Part shown: piece after piece, positions 1 through 5,217 of the stretch
Layout: every line of letters begins with the position of its first letter
How positions within the stretch are numbered: position 1 is the stretch's first letter
Assembly: GCA_904502155.1 (NCBI GenBank)
Contig: CAJGDV010000079.1
Span: 1-5,718, forward strand
Direction of reading: 5' to 3'
Origin: an uncultured Bacilli bacterium
GTDB taxonomy: Bacteria > Bacillota_I > Bacilli_A > RF39 > UBA660
Length of the DNA: 5,718 nucleotides
Position numbers and translations under genes: made by a program
The notes under the pieces: model-generated
What the model was told of the DNA's origin: nothing
Database searches by the model: none
Seen by the model: only the letters and a program-made list of their open reading frames with translations

Positions 1-187
1 ATTCTTCAGAACATGAATATTTTGGTGTGTATGTATGATTATAAATATGTCTTTTAATAACATGTGTATGAATTGGAATAATATGATCTACTTGATGCAT
101 TATATTTTCTTCTACACAGTTAGTAATTGGTTGTTCCATTACAGGTTGTTGTGGACACATATTTTGTCTACAATTTCTTCCAAACAT
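1..187 (-). CDS. CotD-like spore coat protein (partial; C-terminus beyond the window)
   Basis: Only the first 62 codons are visible; the frame stays open to the window edge. The start is ATG at 187-185, preceded by a full Shine-Dalgarno AAGGAGGAT at 192-200. The product begins MFGRNCRQNMCPQQP. It has Cys at residues 6, 11, 24 and 59, and six His between residues 31 and 51 in the pattern HQVDHIIPIHTHVIKRHIYN, followed by HTYTPKY. A short Cys-containing head followed by a His-rich H-x-x-P-x-H-T block and an H-x-Y-x-H-T-Y-x-P block is what I know from CotD-family inner spore coat proteins of Bacillota. In Bacillus subtilis these are made late in the mother cell under sigma K. The family call is from memory of the pattern, not from a search. 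An alternative is an unrelated small metal-binding His/Cys protein. The gene lies 60 bases after the 171-aa gene and its ribosome site sits inside a hairpin. Confidence 0.62.
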   Translation of the reverse strand, partial: MFGRNCRQNMCPQQPVMEQPITNCVEENIMHQVDHIIPIHTHVIKRHIYNHTYTPKYSCSEE

Positions 188-189
188 AA

Positions 190-233
190 AAATCCTCCTT
201 ATCTACCATATTTTATGTAGATAAAAAGGATTT
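190..233 (-). promoter_or_regulatory. Hairpin sequestering the coat-gene ribosome site, possibly also a terminator
   Basis: In the minus-strand RNA the arm AUCCUUUUUAUCUAC (231-217) pairs along all 15 positions with GUAGAUAAGGAGGAU (206-192), using two G-U wobbles. Two more A-U pairs (232-233 with 191-190) extend it to 17 bp, around a 10-nt loop. The plus-strand RNA would have C-A mismatches at the two wobble positions, so the structure fits minus-strand transcription. The 3' arm contains the whole Shine-Dalgarno AAGGAGGAU of the CotD-like gene, so in a read-through transcript that site would be paired. The stem is followed by UUUU, so it could also act as an intrinsic terminator for the upstream 171-aa gene, which stops at 248-250. 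Pairing is seen directly; function is inferred. Confidence 0.65.
209..217 (-). promoter_or_regulatory. Candidate -10 element for sigma E/sigma K (CATAAAATA)
   Basis: On the minus strand CATAAAATA matches the known CATANNNTA -10 consensus of sigma K (and the CATA core of sigma E). It lies across the hairpin loop, about 22 nt before the ATG of the CotD-like gene. Initiation about 7 nt downstream would fall near 201-202, just ahead of the Shine-Dalgarno, giving a leader of roughly 14 nt. I see no convincing -35 at the usual spacing: the nearest ATA is about 19 nt upstream rather than 16-17. In DNA this AT-rich a 6-base match can arise by chance. Confidence 0.35.
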
Positions 234-247
234 GATTATGTATATAA

Positions 248-763
248 CTATATTTTTTCTGATACTTTATCAATTATTTTTTCAGCACCTGCAGCAGCTA
301 CTTCTTTTACAATAGGAGCAGCAGTTTTTACAGCTTTACCTACTACTGGTGCAGCTTTTGCAACTGCATTTCCAACTACAGGAACTCTACCTGCAACGGC
401 TACAGCTCCTACTGCAGCTGCGCCTGCAATTACACTTTTAACATTGATCTTATTTCTTTTAAGTCCTAATGCATTATATACGGCATCAATAAATTTTTTT
501 GCTTTTTTTTCATCATCAAAGTTTAAAAGTAAATTTCCATTTACATTTTGCATATAAACTTTATTTTTATCTTGTTCTAATTTAATTTTATTTCTATAAA
601 TTACAATTTCATCAAGAAAAATAAGTAATTTGTTTGAGAATAACGCTTTAGGTTTAATTATAATTCTTTTGTTTGTTAAACATAAATCACATTCTTTTTT
701 AATATTGTTATAAGTAACAATATCCTCAAATAGAATCTTTTCATCTTTTTCAAATAGTTTCAT
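248..763 (-). CDS. PH-like domain protein with C-terminal 11-residue amphipathic repeats
   Basis: A 171-aa protein without an assigned function. Residues 1-98 alternate short hydrophobic strands and charged turns and end in a helix (residues 84-99). They include CDLCLTNKRIIIKPK (25-39) and look like a small bacterial PH/GRAM-type domain, where LTNKRIII is the typical strand-turn-strand. Residues 108-127 are Ala/Val/Gly-rich. Residues 128-160 form three 11-residue units, each starting with Pro, and a charged helix closes the protein. No signal peptide is seen, so the likely place is the cytoplasm or the inner face of the membrane. The start ATG has Shine-Dalgarno AAAGGAG at 769-775. The gene starts 26 nt after the 327-aa membrane protein and probably shares its transcript from ffh. 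The PH-like call is moderate; any ligand is unknown. Confidence 0.75.
   Translation of the reverse strand: MKLFEKDEKILFEDIVTYNNIKKECDLCLTNKRIIIKPKALFSNKLLIFLDEIVIYRNKIKLEQDKNKVYMQNVNGNLLLNFDDEKKAKKFIDAVYNALGLKRNKINVKSVIAGAAAVGAVAVAGRVPVVGNAVAKAAPVVGKAVKTAAPIVKEVAAAGAEKIIDKVSEKI
284..382 (-). repeat. Three tandem 11-residue repeats in the 171-aa protein
   Basis: Residues 128-160 divide into PVVGNAVAKAA, PVVGKAVKTAA and PIVKEVAAAGA, with Pro every 11 residues, small or hydrophobic residues in fixed places and Lys in the second half. Codons differ between copies (for example CCT GTA GTT, CCA GTA GTA, CCT ATT GTA), so this is not a fresh DNA duplication. Eleven-residue periodicity is known from amphipathic helices that lie on lipid surfaces, such as apolipoproteins, alpha-synuclein and LEA proteins. 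Confidence 0.7.
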
Positions 764-789
764 AAATACTCCTTTTTATTCTTTTCTAT

Positions 790-1773
790 TTAAAACATAA
801 AATTAAAGAAATCATTAATTTTAGGGTCTTTAAATTTATGTTTTAGCTTAAATGATTTTGTATATATATAATATTTATCTCTAAGTTCATTGTTTTCTAA
901 AATTTCATTTTTTAAACTATCTAAAGATAATTTAATACTTTTTTGTTTGCTATTAAAACAAAGCATATTTGTTTTAATGAAATAAATATTTAATAATACA
1001 AATAATGGATACATAAATGATAAAAGTCCAACTATAACATGAAATAAAATATAATTAGAAGAATTAAATTTAATCCATATTAAACAAGAAATTATTGATG
1101 TAATAATTGATATTACTACAAAATAGATAATTTTTTTATTTTCTAATTTTATAATATTATCTTTCACTTTATCACATAATAAGATATTTATAAGTGAAAG
1201 TGGAATTGATATTAAAAAAATTTGAAATAATGAAAAATTATTATAAACAAAGAAAGCAATTTGCATAAAATATAAAATTCCAACAATAAATGAATACATA
1301 TAATTTGATACAAAATCAAGTTTTCCAAATTCTTTATGTGCTTCCTTTTTTAATTCAGTATAAAACTTATTAGTTTTAGCCAAATATTTATAATCAAGAG
1401 TTAATTTTTCATTAAAATCATTAATATTTAATTTTTTGTTATTTAATATTTCATCAATATAGTCTTTTATTATTTCCTCATATTTATATAATTTATCTTT
1501 TTTAGAGTTAGATGATATATATGTTTCATTATTTATTCTATCTAATTTAAAATATCCATTATCAATTAATGTCATAAGTGTTGTATTAAATAAGTGTTTA
1601 ATAGTACCAGTATTATAACAATATAGTGCTAATGTTGGTCTAATTTTTGTTATATCATTTTTTTTATTAATTCTGACATTATTAAAACGTATATTTTTAT
1701 AATAATTTATTAAAAATATAATTGTTAAATAAATAAAAATTAATAATACTGGTACTAAATTAGTTATACTCAT
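790..1773 (-). CDS. Membrane protein resembling the C-terminal half of DUF2207 (YciQ-like)
   Basis: A 327-aa protein of unknown function. Hydrophobic segments are at about residues 5-23, 159-178, 181-200, 214-234 and 242-266, which suggests five membrane helices. Between the first and second lies a soluble domain (about 43-150) containing RPTLALYCYNTGTIKHLF then LMTLIDNGYFKLDR. This resembles the part of DUF2207 proteins that reads P-x-x-x-x-Y/L, then a helix, then 'L-x-x-L-x-x-x-G-Y-[LF]-x-[IL]', a winged-helix-like fold next to membrane segments. The N-terminal beta-rich DUF2207 domain is absent. The C-terminal tail (267-327) is basic and soluble. ATG at 1773 follows Shine-Dalgarno AAGGAGA (1780-1786), which directly abuts the ffh stop codon, so translation is probably coupled to ffh. 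The DNA is much more AT-rich than in ffh. DUF2207 kinship is from motif memory only. Confidence 0.75.
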   Translation of the reverse strand: MSITNLVPVLLIFIYLTIIFLINYYKNIRFNNVRINKKNDITKIRPTLALYCYNTGTIKHLFNTTLMTLIDNGYFKLDRINNETYISSNSKKDKLYKYEEIIKDYIDEILNNKKLNINDFNEKLTLDYKYLAKTNKFYTELKKEAHKEFGKLDFVSNYMYSFIVGILYFMQIAFFVYNNFSLFQIFLISIPLSLINILLCDKVKDNIIKLENKKIIYFVVISIITSIISCLIWIKFNSSNYILFHVIVGLLSFMYPLFVLLNIYFIKTNMLCFNSKQKSIKLSLDSLKNEILENNELRDKYYIYTKSFKLKHKFKDPKINDFFNFMF

Positions 1774-1786
1774 TTATATTCTCCTT

Positions 1787-3094
1787 TTAAAATGGCATTT
1801 TAAAGTTACCATTTTTTAATTGTTTCATCATTTGTTTCATTTGTTCAAATTGTTTTAGAAGTAAGTTTACTTCTTCAACACTTCTTCCAGAACCAGCAGC
1901 AATTCTTTGTTTTCTTGATGCTTTTAATATTTCTGGGTGTCTTCTTTCATAAGGAGTCATTGATAAAATAATTGCTTCTACATGAGCTATTTCTTTTGGA
2001 TCTACTTTGATATCTGTAAGTCCCATTTTTTTAGCTCCTGGAATCATTTTAATTAAATTTTCTAAAGGTCCTAGTTTTTTGATTTGTTTAAATTGTGTTA
2101 AGAAATCTTCTAGGTCAAATTTCCCTTCTTTTAATTTTTTAGCAGCTTCCATAGCTTCTTTTTCGTCTATAACAGCTTCTGCTTTTTCAAGCATACCCAT
2201 TATATCTCCCATACCTAAAATTCTTGTAGCCATTCTGTCTGGATAAAATTCTTCAAGACCATCCATTTTTTCAGAAACCCCAATAAATTTAATAGGTACA
2301 TTAGTTAAATGTCTAATTGATAATGCTGCTCCACCACGAGTATCACCATCAAGTTTTGTTAAAACAGCTCCTGTTAAAGGTAACGCTTCGTTAAACCCTT
2401 TTATTACGTTTACAGCATCTTGACCTGTCATAGAGTCAATAACTAATAAAATTTCATTTGGTTTAACTTCTTCATTAATATTCTTAAGTTCGTTCATTAA
2501 ATCTTCATCAATATGAAGGCGTCCAGCCGTATCGATAATAACATAATTTAAATTATTTTCTTTAGCATATTTAATCCCATTTTTAGCAATTTCAACAGGA
2601 TTTCCTGCTCCTTCATCATATACTGGAATATTTAATTCACGACCTAATTGTTTTAATTGATCAATAGCTGCAGGTCTATAAACATCACACGCTACTAATA
2701 ATGGTTTTTTACCCATTTTTTTACGTAATAAAAGTGATAATTTACCTGCTGTTGTTGTTTTACCACTACCTTGAAGACCAGCCATCATTAAAATACTAGG
2801 ATTACCTCCTGTATATAATTCTTTCTTTTCTTCTCCAAGTAAGTTTACTAATTCATCTTTAAGAATTTTAACAAATTGTTCACCTGGTTTTAAGCTTTTA
2901 GCAACTTCTTCACCTAAAGCTTTTTCTTTAACATTTGATATAAATTCTTTAACTACTATATAATTAACATCAGCTTCTAGAAGTGCTAATCTTATTTCTC
3001 TTACTACTTCACTAATGTTTTCTTCACTAATTTTTCCATATCCCTTAATTTTGTCTACTGCGTTTTGTAATCTGTCTCCTAAACTTTCAAACAT
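1787..3094 (-). CDS. ffh: Signal recognition particle protein Ffh (SRP54 GTPase)
   Basis: Ffh binds the SRP RNA and signal sequences of nascent membrane or secreted proteins and, with its receptor FtsY, delivers ribosomes to the SecYEG translocon. The 435-aa length is usual for the family. The N domain is residues 1-95 (MFESLGDRLQNAVDKIKG start). The GTPase G domain shows the P-loop GLQGSGKTTT (106-115), DVYRPAA (137-143), DTAGR (188-192) and TKLDGDTRGG (246-255). The methionine-rich M domain runs from about 295 and carries the RNA-binding signature SRKQRIAAGSGRS (393-405). The Met/Gln tail ends in NFKMPF. ATG at 3094 is preceded by AAAGGAT (3105-3111) at a 10-nt spacer. It appears to be the first gene of its transcript, behind a terminator. 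The ylxM gene that often precedes ffh in Bacillota is not here. The membrane-protein gene starts 13 nt downstream. Confidence 0.98.
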   Translation of the reverse strand: MFESLGDRLQNAVDKIKGYGKISEENISEVVREIRLALLEADVNYIVVKEFISNVKEKALGEEVAKSLKPGEQFVKILKDELVNLLGEEKKELYTGGNPSILMMAGLQGSGKTTTAGKLSLLLRKKMGKKPLLVACDVYRPAAIDQLKQLGRELNIPVYDEGAGNPVEIAKNGIKYAKENNLNYVIIDTAGRLHIDEDLMNELKNINEEVKPNEILLVIDSMTGQDAVNVIKGFNEALPLTGAVLTKLDGDTRGGAALSIRHLTNVPIKFIGVSEKMDGLEEFYPDRMATRILGMGDIMGMLEKAEAVIDEKEAMEAAKKLKEGKFDLEDFLTQFKQIKKLGPLENLIKMIPGAKKMGLTDIKVDPKEIAHVEAIILSMTPYERRHPEILKASRKQRIAAGSGRSVEEVNLLLKQFEQMKQMMKQLKNGNFKMPF

Positions 3095-3128
3095 GATTAT
3101 TCACATCCTTTTCTAGTTGTCTATAAGT

Positions 3129-3137
3129 ATTTTATCA
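3129..3137 (-). promoter_or_regulatory. Putative extended -10 promoter of ffh (TGATAAAAT)
   Basis: On the minus strand TGATAAAAT fits the extended -10 form TGnTATAAT with one mismatch. It lies between the preceding terminator and the ffh start. Initiation near 3122 would leave a leader of about 28 nt that includes the Shine-Dalgarno. No good TTGACA-like -35 is seen 17 nt upstream, where the T-tract of the terminator lies; an extended -10 can make up for that. AT-rich DNA lowers the weight of the match. Confidence 0.35.
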
Positions 3138-3146
3138 TAAATATAT

Positions 3147-3176
3147 AAAGAAAAAAAGAAGACAGAGTCTTCTTTT
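3147..3176 (-). terminator. Rho-independent terminator after the 129-aa paralog
   Basis: The minus-strand RNA forms a perfect 10-bp stem AAAAGAAGAC / GUCUUCUUUU (3176-3167 with 3163-3154) around a UCU loop. A U-rich run, UUU C UUU, continues the U's of the 3' arm. It begins one base after the TAG stop of the 129-aa gene (3178-3180). It separates the paralog unit from ffh. Confidence 0.85.
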
Positions 3177-3177
3177 A

Positions 3178-3567
3178 CTATTTCTTAATATATTTTTTAT
3201 ATTCTTTTGTTTTTACTTCTAGTTCTTGTCTTATTAAGAATGCTTCTTTTTCCGCTTCTTCTAAAGTTAATTTGCCATTTAAATATCTTTGCTGTATTAT
3301 TTCTACTAAATCAATTACTTTATATAAGACATGTTTTTCTTCTTCTGTAAAATAATCAAAATTGATTTCTTGTAACTTAATTTCTCTTGCTGTATAGTTA
3401 GATGTCAAAAAACCTTTTGTTAACTGAACTGTATGAGCATTAAATCTTGCTATTTCAGCTCTTGGTAAAATTCTATATGCATATTCAATATTTGCATTTC
3501 GATTTGAAGCTTCAAAATTATCAACAGCTATATTTAAATTTTCTTTAAGTAATTTAAATATATTCAT
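3178..3567 (-). CDS. Hypothetical protein, second of two tandem paralogs (129 aa)
   Basis: Function not recognised. I place the start at ATG 3567-3565 (MNIFKLLKEN), one base after the TAA of the upstream paralog. The open frame can be extended to a TTG at 3615, but that gives 16 basic residues lying inside the upstream gene, without counterpart in the paralog. From the ATG the two proteins align end to end (127 and 129 aa). Shared blocks are E/R-x-IK-x-x-EINFD[FY]FT-x-EEE (EINFDYFTEEE at 67-77), I-Q-x-RYLN (RYLN at 94-97) followed by T-x-EEA, an IR pair, and a basic YIKK end. It is predicted to be soluble, mostly helical and highly charged, with no signal peptide or membrane helix. The ribosome site is weak (AAGAAA), so translation is probably coupled to the upstream gene. 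A strong terminator follows directly. Confidence 0.8.
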   Translation of the reverse strand: MNIFKLLKENLNIAVDNFEASNRNANIEYAYRILPRAEIARFNAHTVQLTKGFLTSNYTAREIKLQEINFDYFTEEEKHVLYKVIDLVEIIQQRYLNGKLTLEEAEKEAFLIRQELEVKTKEYKKYIKK

Positions 3568-3568
3568 T

Positions 3569-3952
3569 TTATTTCTTTTTAATATATGGTTTTTTATCTT
3601 GTTTTTGAAGTTCAAATCTGTGTCTTATGCTATTTACTTCTTCAAGTGCTTCTTCATAAGTGCACTCATCATTTAAGTATCTTTCTTGAATTAAGTTTAC
3701 AATATATAAAATTTTAACTAATTCTACTTCTTCTTCTTTTGTAAAGAAATCAAAATTAATTTCTTCACATTTAATGTCGAATGCAGAATATTTCTTTTTA
3801 CCTGTTTTTTTAGTATTAACATATAAACTTGTATTAAATTTATATATTTCTTGTTTAGTAAATAATTTAAATGCTACATCGATGTAATGATTTTTTCTTA
3901 CTTGTGTTAAATTGTTTTTAAAAATTTTTAAATTTTCAATTGTATTGTTCAT
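3569..3952 (-). CDS. Hypothetical protein, first of two tandem paralogs (127 aa)
   Basis: Function not recognised. It shares with its downstream neighbour EINFDFFTKEEE (64-75), RYLN-x-x-x-T-x-EEA (91-102), IR (109-110) and a basic tail ending YIKKK. The N-terminal third is less conserved, apart from a pattern ending in EI-x-[KR]-FN (about 35-40). It is likely soluble and helical; one Cys (62) is visible. The stretch RYLNDECTYEEALEEV loosely recalls the short helical SHOCT-type C-terminal segment ('G-x-[IL]-T-x-EE'), but this is too weak to name a family. ATG at 3952 has a strong ribosome site, GGAGGG (3960-3965). The gene lies 53 nt after ddl and ends one base before the second paralog, so the two form a translationally coupled pair. 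Confidence 0.85.
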   Translation of the reverse strand: MNNTIENLKIFKNNLTQVRKNHYIDVAFKLFTKQEIYKFNTSLYVNTKKTGKKKYSAFDIKCEEINFDFFTKEEEVELVKILYIVNLIQERYLNDECTYEEALEEVNSIRHRFELQKQDKKPYIKKK

Positions 3953-3980
3953 TTTTTATCCCTCCATAAAAATAATAACA

Positions 3981-4012
3981 CAAAACAAAAAAAGAAAACA
4001 AGATGTTATCTT
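3981..4012 (-). terminator. Weak candidate terminator at the ddl 3' end
   Basis: In the minus-strand RNA AAGAU-AAC-AUCUU forms a 5-bp stem (4012-4008 with 4004-4000) that includes the ddl stop codon. It is followed by GUUUUCUUUUUUUGUUUUG. An AAAA/UUUU pairing across a small internal loop could lengthen the stem. The long U-rich tract is typical of terminators, but the stem is short and AU-rich, so partial read-through into the paralog pair is likely. Confidence 0.4.
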
Positions 4013-5202
4013 AATTTTCCTTTTAAACCTTTAAGTCCTTTAGCACCTTTTAAACCATTAAAATTAGATAATACATTAGAATCAAATGAATAAACTTTTT
4101 TATTTCTATTTTTATAATCTCTAATTGCTAATTGTACTGCATCATCTAAAAGTTCAGGATATGGTTTTCCTGATGGTTCCCATAAATAGAATGATAAACT
4201 ACCAGGACAAGTGTTTGGTTCATTTACATAAATTTTATTTTCTTTTTTATCAATTAAGAAGTCAATACGACAAATACCTGATAAAGATAAAGCTCTAAAT
4301 GCTGCTTTAGCAGTGTTTCTAACTTCTTCAGTCATTTCTTTACTTAAACGTGCTGGAACAATTCTTGATGTTGAAGCCATACCTTTAGATGCTCCATGTT
4401 TTTTACCACCATTTAAGTATTTATCATTAAATGTTAAGAATTCTTCTGTTCCCATAACTTCTTCTAATACTGATGCTTGTTGATATTCATAGTTACCTAA
4501 AACACTACAGTTTACTTCAACTAAATTTTTAACCATTTTTTCAACACATATTTTATTATCATATGTAATTGCATCCATAATAGCATCATCTAATTCTTCT
4601 TTGTTTCTTACAACATTAATTCCTACTGAAGAACCTAATGAAGCTGGTTTAACAATTACTGGTAATCCCATTTTAATAATTTCTTTTTGTATTTTTTCAG
4701 CATCATTCATATATTCACAATCATAGAACCAAGTATAAGGTACGATTGGTAAATTGCATGCTTCAAATACTTGTTTCATAACTACTTTATCTTGACCTAA
4801 AGCACTTCCTAAAACTCTACTTCCAACATATGGAACACCTACTGTATCTAAGTATCCAGCTATAGTTCCATCTTCAACATTTGCTCCATGAACAATTGGA
4901 AATACAACATCAATTTCAGTAACTAATCTTTTAAAGAATCCCATTGATTGTAAATAGAAAGAACCATCTTTATTATATAAAGTTACTTTTGTTGCATATT
5001 TTTTAAGATTATTAAAATCTTTATAAACTTCAATATCTGTTAGCATTTTTCCTGTATACCATTCACGATCTTTAGTAATGTAAATTGGTATAATTTCATA
5101 TTTGTCTTCATTTATATGTTGCATAGCTTGAACAGCTGAAATAATACTAATTTCGTGTTCTACAGATACACCACCATATAAGACACCTAATTTAATTTTC
5201 AT
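4006..5202 (-). CDS. ddl: D-alanine--D-alanine ligase family protein (ATP-grasp)
   Basis: Joins two D-alanines using ATP; MurF then adds the dipeptide to the cell-wall precursor. Positions compared by eye with Escherichia coli DdlB: YGGVSVEHEIS (9-19) with Glu15, HGANVEDG (105-112), KPASLGSSVG (185-194) for the ATP lid, KY (261-262) at the omega-loop Tyr typical of D-Ala rather than D-Lac ligases, CRIDF with Arg312 and Asp314, and the metal site NEPNT with Glu328 and Asn330. The next segment reads PGSLSFYLWEP (333-343). By my alignment the Ser of DdlB (Ser281), which contacts the second D-Ala, is Tyr339 here. At 398 aa it is longer than usual (about 300-370); the extra includes a tail of Gly-X-Lys triplets. 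ATG at 5202 follows GAGGAAG (5207-5213), 15 nt after murF. A related ATP-grasp ligase with a different second substrate is possible. Confidence 0.9.
   Translation of the reverse strand: MKIKLGVLYGGVSVEHEISIISAVQAMQHINEDKYEIIPIYITKDREWYTGKMLTDIEVYKDFNNLKKYATKVTLYNKDGSFYLQSMGFFKRLVTEIDVVFPIVHGANVEDGTIAGYLDTVGVPYVGSRVLGSALGQDKVVMKQVFEACNLPIVPYTWFYDCEYMNDAEKIQKEIIKMGLPVIVKPASLGSSVGINVVRNKEELDDAIMDAITYDNKICVEKMVKNLVEVNCSVLGNYEYQQASVLEEVMGTEEFLTFNDKYLNGGKKHGASKGMASTSRIVPARLSKEMTEEVRNTAKAAFRALSLSGICRIDFLIDKKENKIYVNEPNTCPGSLSFYLWEPSGKPYPELLDDAVQLAIRDYKNRNKKVYSFDSNVLSNFNGLKGAKGLKGLKGKLR
4012..4056 (-). repeat. Gly-X-Lys triplet tail at the Ddl C-terminus
   Basis: Residues 383-397 read GLK GAK GLK GLK GKL and are followed by the final Arg. 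The DNA shows the repeating 9-mers GGTTTAAAA, GGTGCTAAA, GGACTTAAA and GGTTTAAAA. This low-complexity, strongly basic, collagen-like extension lies outside the ATP-grasp core and has no counterpart that I know of in ordinary Ddl proteins. Confidence 0.8.
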
Positions 5203-5217
5203 ACTTCTTCCTCATTT

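Noticed and set aside
35..220. Plus-strand open frame of 61 codons near the left edge
   Set aside because: It is antisense to the CotD-like gene, has no ribosome site, and its Met/Asn/Tyr/His-rich content is the reflection of the His-rich coding strand and the hairpin.
2007..2246. Plus-strand open frame of 79 codons
   Set aside because: It lies wholly inside ffh on the opposite strand, in the conserved M-domain region; its Ser/Pro/Ile-rich product is a shadow of ffh codons.
3095..3177. Possible riboswitch or small RNA gene between the paralogs and ffh
   Set aside because: The gap is only 83 bases and is fully used by the terminator, a promoter-like box and the ffh ribosome site; no other structure was found.
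3569..3952. YlxM, the helix-turn-helix partner often upstream of ffh
   Set aside because: The 127-aa protein and its paralog lack the YlxM pattern (no N-terminal sigma-like helix-turn-helix such as SLGEIAEEFNVSRQAVYD) and show different conserved blocks.
3972..3980. TGTTATTAT on the minus strand as an extended -10 promoter for the paralog pair
   Set aside because: Initiation would fall at about 3965, right on the Shine-Dalgarno of the 127-aa gene, leaving almost no leader; the only -35-like TTGTTT is poor. In such AT-rich DNA the match is likely chance.
3975..4009. Longer inverted repeat ATAACA / TGTTAT around the ddl stop
   Set aside because: Only 6 bp with a 23-nt loop; it competes with the local AAGAU hairpin and is weaker than expected for a regulatory structure.
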